Shown: positions 13,301-28,300, numbered from the stretch's first letter. The stretch is 64,000 nucleotides of DNA from Mimachlamys varia (GCA_947623455.1 OX392536.1:13325282-13389281); one strand, 5' to 3'. Made by a program: numbers and translations. The notes: generated by a model not told the origin, from the sequence alone.

Positions 13301-16300
13301 TAATGCACTAGTACCAATAACTGCATATCTGGGATGAAGATGATGATTGTTGAAATTTTAGCCAATTTTAGCCCCTCCCCACTGCCCTGGGGATGGGCAA
13401 AAGTCAAATTTGTTCAACATCAAACAGTCATCTCCTGGTTATTATTTCATCCAAGTTTCAAATATTTCCAACTGAAAATGAACAAAATATATCCAAAAGT
13501 GTCATTTTCCTATATAAACTAAAGTAAACTTCACCTTCTCCCCAGGAGGGAACCCGAAATTTTGGGAGCCTGAAATTCACAATTTTGATAAAGCACCTTT
13601 AAGACTTTTCTATTTATGAAGAGTATTTGATTCCAGCATATCTGGGCCTGGAGAAGAAGATTTTGGAAATTTTAAGTATTTTGACCCTTTGAGCCACTCC
13701 CTCTGAGGCACCTAGGGGGTTAGAACCATATAATTCACAATTTTGGGGCATCTTTGGCCAGGGAAGGAGGTTCCTGTCAAATTTCATTCTAATTGGTTCA
13801 GGGGTTTTATGAGAAGAAGTTGAAAATGTTAATTGTTTACAGACGCACAACGCGGGTGAGCAAATACCATGGTGCAGCGTCGTCAACCTTTCCTTTTAAA
13901 TCCCTATTAGTCATAAAGCTGTTTTACATGTTAAAGGCGAGACATAATTATGCATAATTCAGGTCTTGATTGCAATTTACTGCCAAAGCGTTTAGTGAGA
14001 ATTTAGTGAATTGATGAACAAAATGAATGCAATTAAAACAATCTTTTTTTTAATTGTTATCATTCCACTTCAAAGGGCACATGTTTGTTATCTTACTGCT
14101 TACCATAAGGTGTTTGACATAAAAACCAGGGCCTAATTCTGAATCTTATTCATGTTGTAGGGTCACGGGAGTTCTTTTATATAACCATGCTAACAGCTGT
14201 CTTTCTCAACAGTAAGTACCCGGTAGTCACAAAGTTCAGCAAGGTAGCACCGTAATAATGCTAACAGCTGTCTTCCTCAACAGTAAGTAGTCACAAAGTT
14301 CAGCAAGGTAGCACCGTAATAATGCTAACAGCTGTCTTCCTCAACAGTAAGTAGTCACAAAGTTCAGCAAGGTAGCACCGTAATAATGTTGACAGCCGTC
14401 TTCCTCAACAGTAAGTAGTCACAAAGTTCAGCGAGGTAGCACCGTAATAATGTTAACAGCCGTCTTCCTCAACAGTAAGTAGTCCAAGTTCAGCGAGGTA
14501 GCACCGTAATAATGTTAACAGCTGTCTTCCTCAACAGTAAGTAGTCACAAAGTTCAGCGAGGTAGCACCGTAATAATGTTAACAGCCGTCTTCCTCAACA
14601 GTAAGTAGTCACAAAGTTCAGCGAGGTAGCACTGTAATAATGTTAACAGCTGTCTTCCTCAACAGTAAGTAGTCACAAAGTTCAGCGAGGTAGCACCGTA
14701 ATAATGTTAACAGCTGTCTTCCTCAACAGTAAGTCAAAGTTCAGCGAGGTAGCACCGTAATAATGTTAACAGCCATCTTCCTCAACAGTAAGTAGTCACA
14801 AAGTTCAGCGAGGTAGCACCGTAATAATGCTAACAGCCGTCTTCCTCAACAGTAAGTAGTCAAAGTTCAGCGAGGTAGCACCGTAATAATGTTAACAGCT
14901 GTCTTCCTCAACAGTAAGTAGTCACAAAGTTCAGCGAGGTAGCACCGTAATAATGTTAACAGCCGTCTTCCTCAACAGTAAGTAGTCAAAGTTCAGCGAG
15001 GTAGCACCGTAATAATGTTAACAGCCGTCTTCCTCAACAGTAAGTAGTCCAAGTTCAGCGAGGTAGCACCGTAATAATGTTAACAGCCGTCTTCCTCAAC
15101 AGTAAGTAGTCAAAGTTCAGCGAGGTAGCACCGTAATAATGTTAACAGCCGTCTTCCTCAACAGTAAGTAGTCACAAAGTTCAGCGAGGTAGCACCGTAA
15201 TAATGCTAACAGCCGTCTTCCTCAACAGTAAGTAGTCAAAGTTCAGCGAGGTAGCACCGTAATAATGTTAACAGCCGTCTTCCTCAACAGTAAGTCAAAG
15301 TTCAGCGAGGTAGCACTGTAATAATGTTAACAGCCGTCTTCCTCAACAGTAAGTCAAAGTTCAGCGAGGTAGCACCGTAATAATGTTAACAGCCGTCTTC
15401 CTCAACAGTAAGTAGTCACAAAGTTCAGCATGGTAGCACCGTAATAATGTTAACAGCCGTCTTCCTCAACAGTAAGTAGTCCAAGTTCAGCGAGGTAGCA
15501 CCGTAATAATGTTAACAGCCGTCTTCCTCAACAGTAAGTAGTCCAAGTTCAGCGAGGTAGCACCGTAATAATGTTAACAGCCGTCTTCCTCAACAGTAAG
15601 TAGTCACAAAGTTCAGCGAGGTAGCACCGTAATAATGTTAACAGCTGTCTTCCTCAACAGTAAGTCAAAGTTCAGCGAGGTAGCACCGTAATAATATTAA
15701 CAGCCGTCTTCCTCAACAGTAAGTAGTCAAAGTTCAGCGAGGTAGCACCGTAATAATGTTAACAGCCGTCTTCCTCAACAGTAAGTAGTCACAAAGTTCA
15801 GCGAGGTAGCACCGTAATAATGTTAACAGCCGTCTTCCTCAACAGTAAGTAGTCACAAAGTTCAGCGAGGTAGCACCGTAATAATGTTAACAGCTGTCTT
15901 CCTCAACAGTAAGTCAAAGTTCAGCGAGGTAGCACCGTAATAATATTAACAGCCGTCTTCCTCAACAGTAAGTAGTCAAAGTTCAGCGAGGTAGCACCGT
16001 AATAATGTTAACAGCCGTCTTCCTCAACAGTAAGTAGTCACAAAGTTCAGCGAGGTAGCACCGTAATAATGTTAACAGCTGTCTTCCTCAACAGTAAGTA
16101 GTCACAAAGTTCAGCGAGGTAGCACCGTAATAATGCTAACAGCTGTCTTCCTCAACAGTAAGTAGTCAAAGTTCAGCGAGGTAGCACCGTAATAATGTTA
16201 ACAGCCGTCTTCCTCAACAGTAAGTAGTCCAAGTTCAGCGAGGTAGCACCGTAATAATGTTAACAGCCATCTTCCTCAACAGTAAGTAGTCACAAAGTTC

Positions 16301-19300
16301 AGCGAGGTAGCACCGTAATAATGCTAACAGCCGTCTTCCTCAACAGTAAGTAGTCAAAGTTCAGCGAGGTAGCACCGTAATAATGTTAACAGCTGTCTTC
16401 CTCAACAGTAAGTAGTCACAAAGTTCAGCGAGGTAGCACCGTAATAATGTTAACAGCCGTCTTCCTCAACAGTAAGTAGTCAAAGTTCAGCGAGGTAGCA
16501 CCGTAATAATGTTAACAGCCGTCTTCCTCAACAGTAAGTAGTCCAAGTTCAGCGAGGTAGCACCGTAATAATGTTAACAGCCGTCTTCCTCAACAGTAAG
16601 TAGTCAAAGTTCAGCGAGGTAGCACCGTAATAATGTTAACAGCCGTCTTCCTCAACAGTAAGTAGTCACAAAGTTCAGCGAGGTAGCACCGTAATAATGC
16701 TAACAGCCGTCTTCCTCAACAGTAAGTAGTCAAAGTTCAGCGAGGTAGCACCGTAATAATGTTAACAGCCGTCTTCCTCAACAGTAAGTCAAAGTTCAGC
16801 GAGGTAGCACCGTAATAATGTTAACAGCCGTCTTCCTCAACAGTAAGTAGTCAAAGTTCAGCGAGGTAGCACCGTAATAATGTTAACAGCCGTCTTCCTC
16901 AACAGTAAGTAGTCCAAGTTCAGCGAGGTAGCACCGTAATAATGTTAACAGCCGTCTTCCTCAACAGTAAGTAGTCAAAGTTCAGCGAGGTAGCACCGTA
17001 ATAATGTTAACAGCCGTCTTCCTCAACAGTAAGTAGTCACAAAGTTCAGCGAGGTAGCACCGTAATAATGTTAACAGCTGTCTTCCTCAACAGTAAGTAG
17101 TCAAAGTTCAGCGAGGTAGCACCGTAATAATGTTAACAGCCGTCTTCCTCAACAGTAAGTAGTCACAAAGTTCAGCGAGGTAGCACTGTAATAATGTTAA
17201 CAGCCGTCTTCCTCAACAGTAAGTAGTCCAAGTTCAGCGAGGTAGCACCGTAATAATGTTAACAGCTGTCTTCCTCAACAGTAAGTAGTCACAAAGTTCA
17301 GCGAGGTAGCACCGTAATAATGTTAACAGCCGTCTTCCTCAACAGTAAGTAGTCACAAAGTTCAGCGAGGTAGCACTGTAATAATGTTAACAGCTGTCTT
17401 CCTCAACAGTAAGTAGTCACAAAGTTCAGCGAGGTAGCACCGTAATAATGTTAACAGCTGTCTTCCTCAACAGTAAGTCAAAGTTCAGCGAGGTAGCACC
17501 GTAATAATGTTAACAGCCATCTTCCTCAACAGTAAGTAGTCACAAAGTTCAGCGAGGTAGCACCGTAATAATGCTAACAGCCGTCTTCCTCAACAGTAAG
17601 TAGTCAAAGTTCAGCGAGGTAGCACCGTAATAATGTTAACAGCTGTCTTCCTCAACAGTAAGTAGTCACAAAGTTCAGCGAGGTAGCACCGTAATAATGT
17701 TAACAGCCGTCTTCCTCAACAGTAAGTAGTCAAAGTTCAGCGAGGTAGCACCGTAATAATGTTAACAGCCGTCTTCCTCAACAGTAAGTAGTCCAAGTTC
17801 AGCGAGGTAGCACCGTAATAATGTTAACAGCCGTCTTCCTCAACAGTAAGTAGTCAAAGTTCAGCGAGGTAGCACCGTAATAATGTTAACAGCCGTCTTC
17901 CTCAACAGTAAGTAGTCACAAAGTTCAGCGAGGTAGCACCGTAATAATGCTAACAGCCGTCTTCCTCAACAGTAAGTAGTCAAAGTTCAGCGAGGTAGCA
18001 CCGTAATAATGTTAACAGCCGTCTTCCTCAACAGTAAGTCAAAGTTCAGCGAGGTAGCACTGTAATAATGTTAACAGCCGTCTTCCTCAACAGTAAGTCA
18101 AAGTTCAGCGAGGTAGCACCGTAATAATGTTAACAGCCGTCTTCCTCAACAGTAAGTAGTCACAAAGTTCAGCATGGTAGCACCGTAATAATGTTAACAG
18201 CCGTCTTCCTCAACAGTAAGTAGTCCAAGTTCAGCGAGGTAGCACCGTAATAATGTTAACAGCCGTCTTCCTCAACAGTAAGTAGTCCAAGTTCAGCGAG
18301 GTAGCACCGTAATAATGTTAACAGCCGTCTTCCTCAACAGTAAGTAGTCACAAAGTTCAGCGAGGTAGCACCGTAATAATGTTAACAGCTGTCTTCCTCA
18401 ACAGTAAGTCAAAGTTCAGCGAGGTAGCACCGTAATAATATTAACAGCCGTCTTCCTCAACAGTAAGTAGTCAAAGTTCAGCGAGGTAGCACCGTAATAG
18501 TGTTAACAGCCGTCTTCCTCAACAGTAAGTAGTCACAAAGTTCAGCGAGGTAGCACCGTAATAATGTTAACAGCCGTCTTCCTCAACAGTAAGTAGTCAC
18601 AAAGTTCAGCGAGGTAGCACCGTAATAATGTTAACAGCTGTCTTCCTCAACAGTAAGTCAAAGTTCAGCGAGGTAGCACCGTAATAATATTAACAGCCGT
18701 CTTCCTCAACAGTAAGTAGTCAAAGTTCAGCGAGGTAGCACCGTAATAATGTTAACAGCCGTCTTCCTCAACAGTAAGTAGTCACAAAGTTCAGCGAGGT
18801 AGCACCGTAATAATGTTAACAGCTGTCTTCCTCAACAGTAAGTAGTCACAAAGTTCAGCGAGGTAGCACCGTAATAATGCTAACAGCTGTCTTCCTCAAC
18901 AGTAAGTAGTCAAAGTTCAGCGAGGTAGCACCGTAATAATGTTAACAGCCGTCTTCCTCAACAGTAAGTAGTCCAAGTTCAGCGAGGTAGCACCGTAATA
19001 ATGTTAACAGCCATCTTCCTCAACAGTAAGTAGTCACAAAGTTCAGCGAGGTAGCACCGTAATAATGTTAACAGCTGTCTTCCTCAACAGTAAGTAGTCA
19101 AAGTTCAGCGAGGTAGCACCGTAATAATGTTAACAGCCGTCTTCCTCAACAGTAAGTAGTCACAAAGTTCAGCGAGGTAGCACTGTAATAATGTTAACAG
19201 CTGTCTTCCTCAACAGTAAGTAGTCACAAAGTTCAGCAAGGTAGCACCGTAATAATGTTAACAGCCGTCTTCCTCAACAGTAAGTAGTCAAAGTTCAGCG

Positions 19301-22300
19301 AGGTAGCACCGTAATAATGTTAACAGCCGTCTTCCTCAACAGTAAGTAGTCACAAAGTTCAGCGAGGTAGCACTGTAATAATGTTAACAGCCGTCTTCCT
19401 CAACAGTAAGTAGTCACAAAGTTCAGCGAGGTAGCACTGTAATAATGTTAACAGCTGTCTTCCTCAACAGTAAGTAGTCACAAAGTTCAGCAAGGTAGCA
19501 CCGTAATAATGTTAACAGCCGTCTTCCTCAACAGTAAGTAGTCAAAGTTCAGCGAGGTAGCACCGTAATAATGTTAACAGCCGTCTTCCTCAACAGTAAG
19601 TAGTCACAAAGTTCAGCGAGGTAGCACCGTAATAATGTTAACAGCCGTCTGTTTGTTACTTACCCAAGTTTTATATTTAGTGTTTACAGGAGTATATCAG
19701 AACATAGTATTTGTTACTATCCCAAGTTTTATATTTAGTGTTTACAGGAGTATAACAGAACATAGTATTTGTTACTAACCCAAGTTTTATATTTAGTGTT
19801 TACAGGAGTATATCAGAACATAGTATTTGTTACTAACCCAAGTTTTATATTTAGTGTTTACAGGAGTATATCAGAACATAGTATTTGTTACTAACCCAAG
19901 TTTTATATTTAGTGTTTACAGGAGTATATCAGAACATAGTATTTGTTACTAACCCAAGTTTTATATTTAGTGTTTACAGGAGTATATCAGAACATAGTAT
20001 TTGTTACTAACCCAAGTTTTATATTTAGTGTTTACAGGAGTATATCAGAACATAGTATTTGTTACTTACCCAAGTTTTATATTTAGTGTTTACAGGAGTA
20101 TATCAGAACATAGTATTTGTTACTAACCCAAGCTTTATATTTAGTGTCCACAGGAGTATATCAGAACATAGTATTTGTTACTAACCCAAGCTTTATATTT
20201 AGTGTCCACAGGAGTATATCAGAACAGTGCGTTTGGTATGGCCGCAACTCTCCCTATGAAGTATACCAATGCTATTGTACTTGGAAATGTAAGTAATTCT
20301 AAAATCCTGAAGATTTGATGCCTCTTCAATGTCTGATATCTGTTCAATGATAAGAGATTAACAATTTCATAATTAGGGCCAGGTGCAAATTTGACATTTC
20401 TTCTTTGCTTAAGATAAAAATGGGGTTTTAGCAACTTTTGAGTGAGCAGAGGATTGTTTAACAGTTTCAGCGGAATAACTCCACATTAGAAGCATTGTTT
20501 GTGAATCGTCTTGTTTCCTACTTTCAGAACTTGTCTGGAGTTTTTATTGCTGTTATTAACTTGCTGTGCTCTGCTGGTGAGTAACTGAGGGTAGATAGTG
20601 TTAAATATCACTCTAAATTTCATTATTCTTAATAAGCTTATGCTAGGTGCTGTGTTGAGTGTGTTCAGCATCAACGTTTTACTTTAAACATTTCCCAATA
20701 ACCAAAAGGCCAAAGGCCAAATGTAGTTATATTTTGGCCAGTAGATACTTGGCATGAAGTACTCGATAGTTTCTGCAAATTAATGATATTGATGAATTCC
20801 TTAAAATTTGAAGGTCACAGGGTTCAAACTCGAAAAAATATATTTCATATATTTCTTAAATAACCACGACACTCAGAGCCAAGTTTGATGTAAACCAAGA
20901 TCTAATCATAATAGTTAACTTCTGAATGATTTTTCCATGCAATATTGTTTATACACTTGTTTTTAGCTCACCTATCCTTCTGTCCAGTGTCAACTTTTTA
21001 GGTCATATGACCCATAGGATGACCTATAGTCATTGTGCTTCGTCCATTGCCATGCGTTAACTTTTCACATTTCAAACTTCTCAAGTTTCACCTGTGAGAT
21101 TGAGTTGAACTTGTCTGAAATGATCCCAGGATTGTCCCGACCAAGATGGTGCCACAGCCGCCATCTTGAAAAACACATTTCAAATTGAATTCTTCTCAAG
21201 CTCCACAAGTGCAGTTGAGTAGAAAATTGGTTGGAATGCTAATTAGGAAGAGAAGGCCATTAAAGTGTTGTTAATTTGATGGTTGGAAAAAACTTTGACA
21301 TGGCAACCTGTCCAACCATTCTGTAACATGACTGTACAATCGGATCGCTGTTTTCTACAGTAGTATGATGTACATTCAATTGGTAGTCACCTTGCGCTTT
21401 GGGTAACTTTTTCACATTTCAAACTTCTTCTCAGGTTCCACCAGTGGGATTGAGCTGAAACTTACCCCAAATGATCTTGACATAGCAACCTCTATGCAGC
21501 CATTTTGTAATATGATTGAGCAATCATTGTTTTCCACAATAGTATGATGTCAGATAGTCAGATGACCGTTGTTAAGTCAGATGACCGTTAAGACCCTTGG
21601 GCCTCTGGTTAGGTCATTTAACCCAAAGGTTCAGGATGACCTATAGCCGTCGTGCATCGTCGGTCATCATGCGCCATCAGTCGTGTGTAATAATTTCCTT
21701 CAAACAACTTCTTGTCAGTTCTTCTCTTGAGACTCAGAGTGCTGATATTATGCATGTAGCATGCTGGGATGAAGGGCTACCAAGTTTGTTCAAATGAAAG
21801 ACCTTAACCCACTTTCAAGGTCACAGGGGTAAAATGTGTTAACAAACTTTCAAACTACTTTTCATTTACAGAAAAACCCAGTTTGTTCAAATGAATGACC
21901 TTTACCTACTTTCAATGTCACTTAAGTCAAATGTCTTAAATTCTTCAAGTAACTTCTCAATAACCGAAAGGGCTTGGGTACTAATATTTGGCCTGTAGCA
22001 AGCTGGGATGGAGAGTTATCTTGTTTGCTAAAATGAATGACCTGACCTACTTTCAAGGTTACAGGTGTCAAATGTCTTAAAAACATCAGCAACTTCTCAA
22101 TCACGGAAAGGCCTAGGGTATTGATATTTTGCTTGTAGCATGCTGTGATGAAGGGTTACCAAATTTGTTTAAATGATGACAATTATAAATAAATCTTTGT
22201 AGTCACATGATCATGACCGTTAAGACCCATGGGCTTCTTGTTCATTTAAGTGACTTTTCATTTTCCGAAAAGCCCATACTGATACCAGGCCTCATGCTTG

Positions 22301-25300
22301 GATGAAGGTCAATTGAAGAACCTTTATTGGCCTACTTTCAAGGTCTTAAAATTTTTCATGCAACTTCTAAATAGCCAAAAGGGCCAGGGTACCTATATTT
22401 GGCCAATAGCATGCTGGGATAAAGAGCTCCTAATTTTTTTTTTTTCAAATCAATGACTTGCACCTACATTCAAGGTCACAATCTATCTGTGACATACGTG
22501 ACATCGTCACAGAATCACCTTTTCCCCGATCGGACGTAAAAAGGTACGGGGTCACCTGCCCGACCACGTGGGTTTTCTCCGGGTACTCCGGTTTCCTCCC
22601 ACAATAAGACCCCTCGCGCGCTAACATCCGGGCCAACAAGAGTGATTAATATAAGTTGTATAGCTTGTTTCATAATTGTTGTAAAATAAATAAAGTTTAT
22701 ATAAGGTCACAATCCGTCTAAAATGGCTTGAACCAACTTCTCAATAACGAAAAAGCCAATAGTACTGATAATAATGTTATTATGTTTGTTGATCAATACA
22801 ACAAACTATGTTTGTTGTATTGATTGACCTTGATCCACTTTCAGTTTCACAGGTGTCACAACTTTGCAATAACTAACAAAATTTCATATTAAGGTCTTTA
22901 TAGTCAGGTGAACATTAAGGCCCATGCGCCTCCTGTTTATCAAAGTACTCTTTTAGGGTATCAATGTACCATTATAGTTTGTCAAAGAACACTTACAGTT
23001 GTTAAAGTTCACTTATAGTTGTTAAAGTTCACTTATAGTTGTTTAAGTTCACTTATAGTTGTTAAAGTTCACTTATAGTTGTTAAAGTTCACTTATAGTT
23101 GTTAAAGTTCACTTATAGTTGTTTAAGTTCACTTATAGTTGTTAAAGTTCACTTATAGTTGTTTAAGTTCACTTATAGTTGTTTAAGTTCACTTATAGTT
23201 GTTAAAGTTCACTTATAGTTGTTTAAGTTCACTTATAGTTGTTTAAGTTCACTTATAGTTGTTAAAGTTCACTTATAAAGTTCACTTATAGTTGTTTAAG
23301 TTCACTTATAGTTGTTAAAGTTATAGTTTGTGCTTATTACAATTTAAAGATATACTATAACTCAAGTGGGATCAAAGCTACATGTGGTGTTTTCTTTTCC
23401 AGGGGCACCTGATCCAAAAGTGCAGGCCATTTATTACTTTGTTGTTGCCATAGTGATACTGCTGGTAGCCCTGGATGCATATTTTCTTATGCCTGTTATG
23501 GTAAGACTGAAAATATGACTGAAAAATATGGTTATTGCACTTTTGGGGTATCATCTTGTATAACAAGTCTGTACTTCCTCCTCCCTGTCATGGTAAGTCT
23601 GGGAGATGAAGAAAGACTTTCAGTACTTTTTGGCAGTTCTTTTAAGCCAATCATCATCAAATTCTGAGCTGCGTCTGTGTGGTCATAGTACGTCAGTCGT
23701 CTGTCTGTACGCAATTCTTGTTATGGCTATATCTTTAGAACTACTTAATGGATCTTTCTATGTAGGATGCCCTTGGTCCATATAGTTGTGCCCTTTTTAT
23801 ACGCGCGTCAAAAATGACGGGACATATTATGGTATGGCGTTGTCTGTCCGTCCGTCTGTCCGTCGTAAACTTTTGTTCGTCCGGAGATCGCCTCATACAG
23901 TTTTCAAGCGATTTCTTTCAAACTTGCTAGGCTTAACCACCATAACATGAAGTTGTGTTTTCCTGAAAGACAATTTGATTCGAGAATATTCACTAGAGTA
24001 ATGGCCCTTTGGGACGCAATTTTGGGCATTATTTAGAAAACGTCAGAACTTTTTTGTGTTTTTTTTAATTCCTCTGAAATTTGGTATGGTACTTCGAATA
24101 TCTATAATATTTAACATATATTACGGGTTTTGTTCAATAATTTCAACTTTTTGCGTAACAGCATTTCATAGTTAGATATAGGCATTATGTAGAAAATGCA
24201 TTTCTGTTGTAAACTGTTGTTTTGTCCGGAGATCTTCTCCTACAGTTTTCAACCGATATCTTTCAAACTTGCTAGGCTTAATCATCATGACATGAAGTTG
24301 TGTTTTCCTGAATAACAGTTTGTTTCAACAGTATTTACTAGAGTTATGGCCCTTTGGAACTCCGTATCTGATACAATCTCAGACCTTATGTAAAAAATGT
24401 CAGAACTTTTTTGCTTTTTCTTCCATTCCTCTAAAATTTTGTATGGTACTTCGAATAGCTATAATATTCAACATAAATTACGGGTTTTGTTGAGTTATTT
24501 CAACTTTTTGCATAACAGCATCGCATAATTGCAATTGCATTATATAGGCATTTATATAGAAAATGCATTTCTGTTGTAAATTGTGGTTTGTCCGGAGGTC
24601 TTCTCCTACAGTTTTCAATCGATATCTTTCAAACTTGCTAGGTTTAATCATTATGACATGAAATTGTGTTTTCCTGAATGACAGTTCAATTTGACAATAT
24701 TTACTAGAGTTATGGCCCATTACTCTAGTAGGCCCTTTGTGCTTCCATACCATTATACTTCCGATAGGGCACGACGGGCGTATCATGCCTCCGCTTGCGG
24801 TGCTCTTGTTGATTTTGGGACTGATCAGAAAGAACAAAGTTACGTTACTCACCATCTTTCAATTGATATTGTCTTTTCATAAGAGAAATTCTCAAATTTC
24901 AAATACAGTGTATCTTGTCTAAACTGGAAGTCATTGGGACAAAAAAATTTGCTGGTTTACATAGGTGTCTGGTTTGTAGAGGTTTGATATGAGTTCAGAG
25001 AAATATATTGGGACTGAACTGTAAGGCCAAAATAGACAAGGGTTCGAATTAGACAGGGGCCGGTTTCAACATAAAATACAATTACGGTAAACCTTCGGTA
25101 AGTTCGAATCGGCGGATAGTTCGAACAAAGCCTTTCAATGATAAAAAAAATAATTGTTTGACTCCTAAAAGATTGAACCTTGCTTACACAGGTTTCGGAT
25201 AGTTCGAACACACAGAATTTGATAAGAACTGTATAGAACTTACGTGATGGTTGCTCTCGGCGATGCAATTTACAGCCTCGCAAAACTTGCGTAAACTGAT

Positions 25301-28300
25301 CTATTTTCACACCATCGATGTTAAACAACAGTATAACGTGTAGTACTTATGTGTGCGATATTGTTGTCATCTTTTTCGGACAATTTTTGCATAAACAAGC
25401 CACATTTTACTGATGTTTCTTTCTTGTAATATAAACATGTGCACACGCTAATCCAACATCTTTATGACCCCGATTAGCATCAGAGCGCGGAACAAAGTGT
25501 CACACATGCTGACAGGTACATGTGTATTATCATGGCATGACTGTGTTAAATTTTGATTATATAATCGCGGCCTGGTCACCGATACCTGATTTATATCTGA
25601 ATTGATATATTACCTATGCAACTGCCGAGACCAAATAATCAATCAAGTATTTGATCAAAGTATTAATCTGTTATTAAGTGCAGTTTCAATCTAACATCCG
25701 CATAAATTACATAAACTTCCGACAGTGGTTACGGCATAAAATATTTTCTCTTCTTTGCGAATCAACTTGATAATTAGGCCTAATATTAAAGTGAACATTC
25801 AAGTCCTACTTATATAAATCATTGTTCATCTTCAGATTTACAAATAAATAGTAATAGCTAGGCCATCGTTGTTGAGTAACAACGATTTGACATTTTGCCT
25901 TGATTTTTTTTTGCCGATGTTCTCGGATGTCAACCTGGATAGTTCGAACTCCTCTTTATTCCAGCAGCTATAATTTCATATAATTCGATCAGGATTGACA
26001 ATACTTATTTAATTTTGGTCTAACTGACCGAAGGTTTACCGTAAATATATGTAAGAGAAAAGAAGGGAAAGGATCCAACATTTTAAGAACAAATGAAGAT
26101 TGTCTATTGCTGGCACCAATATTCATCAGGGATCTCTTAAATGTAAGCAGACATAAATGTTTAGGTCACCTGAGACAAAGTCTCAAGTGCCTCAAAAGCC
26201 TATTCTAATTGCCATTTGTCTGTCATGCATCATCTGTCCAAAACCAATTTACATTTTCGACTCCTGAACCAATTTTAATGAAATTTGGCAGAAACCTTTC
26301 CTAGCCAAAGATGCCCCAAAATTGTGAATTATATGGTTATAACCCTCTCGGGGCCTAAGAGAGGGGTCAAATTGATTAATATTTTAAAAAATCTTCTTCT
26401 CCAGACTCAGATATGCTGGAATCAAATACTATTCACCAATGGGAAGGCTTTAGGTGCTTTATCATAATTGCAAATTTCAAGCCTTCCAGACTTCAGGTTC
26501 TCCCCTGGGGAGGGGGTGAAGTTTAAACTATAGTTTATATAGGAGAATGATAATTTTTGATATTTTGTTCATTCATTCAAACTTGATTGGAATTACAACC
26601 ATAAAAGACTGTTTGATATTGTAAGAATTTCGACTTTGGCCTACTGCTGGGCCTGGGGCTGTGGGTAGACGCTCGAAAGGATCAATTTGGCTAACATTTC
26701 AACAATCTTCTTCTTTAGACCCAGATGTGCCTGTGGGCCTCTTGTACTAATGAACATTTTGTGATGACATTATGAAATAAACTTAGTTGCTATTAACAAT
26801 GAGTAAGCTGTCCAAAAAGTCAAGGTCACCAGATGAAAGGTCAAGGTCAAATTTTACATCTTTTCACTGATCAGTATTTTATTATGACATTATGAAGCAA
26901 ATGTGGTTGGAATTATACAAGGAGTCATCTAATTGAATGTCTAGGTCAAAGGTCAAGGTCAAATTTTATATTTTTTCACTGATGAACATTTTGTGACATT
27001 AATAAGCAAAGTTGATTGGAGTTAAACAAGTAAATTAGCTGACCGAAATGTCAAGGTCACCAGTGACCAGGTGAAAGATCAATGTCAAACTTTATATCTT
27101 TTCACTGATTAGTATTTTATTATGACATTATGAAGCAAAGTTGGTTGGAATTAAACAAAGAGTCATCTAATTGAATGTAAAGGTCACTAGGTCGGATCAA
27201 TATTTTGTAAGGACATTATGAAGCAAAGTTGTTTGGATTGAACAAGGATTCAACTGACCAAAAGTCAAGGTCATCGGCTCAAATTTTATAGGTCTTTACT
27301 GATAACATTTTGTTATGAAATTGTTAAGAAAGTTCATTAAACAAGGAGTCAACTGACCAAAAGTCAAGGTCACAGATTCAAAGGTCAAGGAAACTGTTTG
27401 TAACTTTCTTTTTTGAGAAATCACTTTAACAAAAATCAGAGTCACTGAGTTTGATTGTTGGTTTGAAAGCTCCAGGATCAATGATTTTGGGAGATAGCAG
27501 GGCCCTTTTTTACCTGTAAGTTTTCTAGCTCAAACTTTATTAAGTAAATGATGATTTTAGTATAAGGACACAACAAAAGTTACTGGTACTAGTACATCAA
27601 AATTCAAGTTAAGGACAATGGGGCCTCTTGTTACGTCATCGGACTGAAGGCTTAGGGTGATGTTATTTGGCTTATTATATAGCATGCTGGGATGAAAGGC
27701 TACCAAGTTTGTTCAAATTAATGGCCTTTACCCATTTTCAAGGTCACAAGGTTCAAATGTGTTTAAAATGTTCAAAGAGCTTCTTCTCAATAACCTAAAT
27801 GCCAAAGGTACTGTACCATGCTTGCTTGAATGAATGGCTACCAAGTTTGTTCAAGTGAATGACCTTGAGCCATGTTCAAGATCACATGTGTCAAATTTTT
27901 AAATATCTTCAGGAAACTTTTTCTCACTAACTGTAAGACCTGGGGTTCTAATATCTGGCCTGTTGCATACCTGTGTTAAGGGCACTACCTAGTTTGTTCT
28001 AAGTGAATGACCTTAACCCTCTTTCAAGATCACAAAGGTCAAATGTCTTAAAATGTTTCAAACACTTCTCCCTAACTAAAGGTCCAAGGATAGTACTACT
28101 TTGGCAGTTAAGTATGCTGAGATGAAGGAATGCCAAGTTTTTTTATTGACCCTCTTACACAGTCACGGGATCGAATATGGTTATATCTTTAGACAACTTC
28201 GTGATTTCCAATAAAACATTATATAGGTTGTCAGGTGACCGTTAAGGCCATGGGCCTCTTGTATGTATAGGTACAGTATTTGATTGACAATGATCTATCT

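Noticed and set aside
24478..25328. Two ~125-residue minus-strand reading frames
   Set aside because: They fall across the ends of a dispersed repeat and a terminal-inverted-repeat element and show no recognisable domain.
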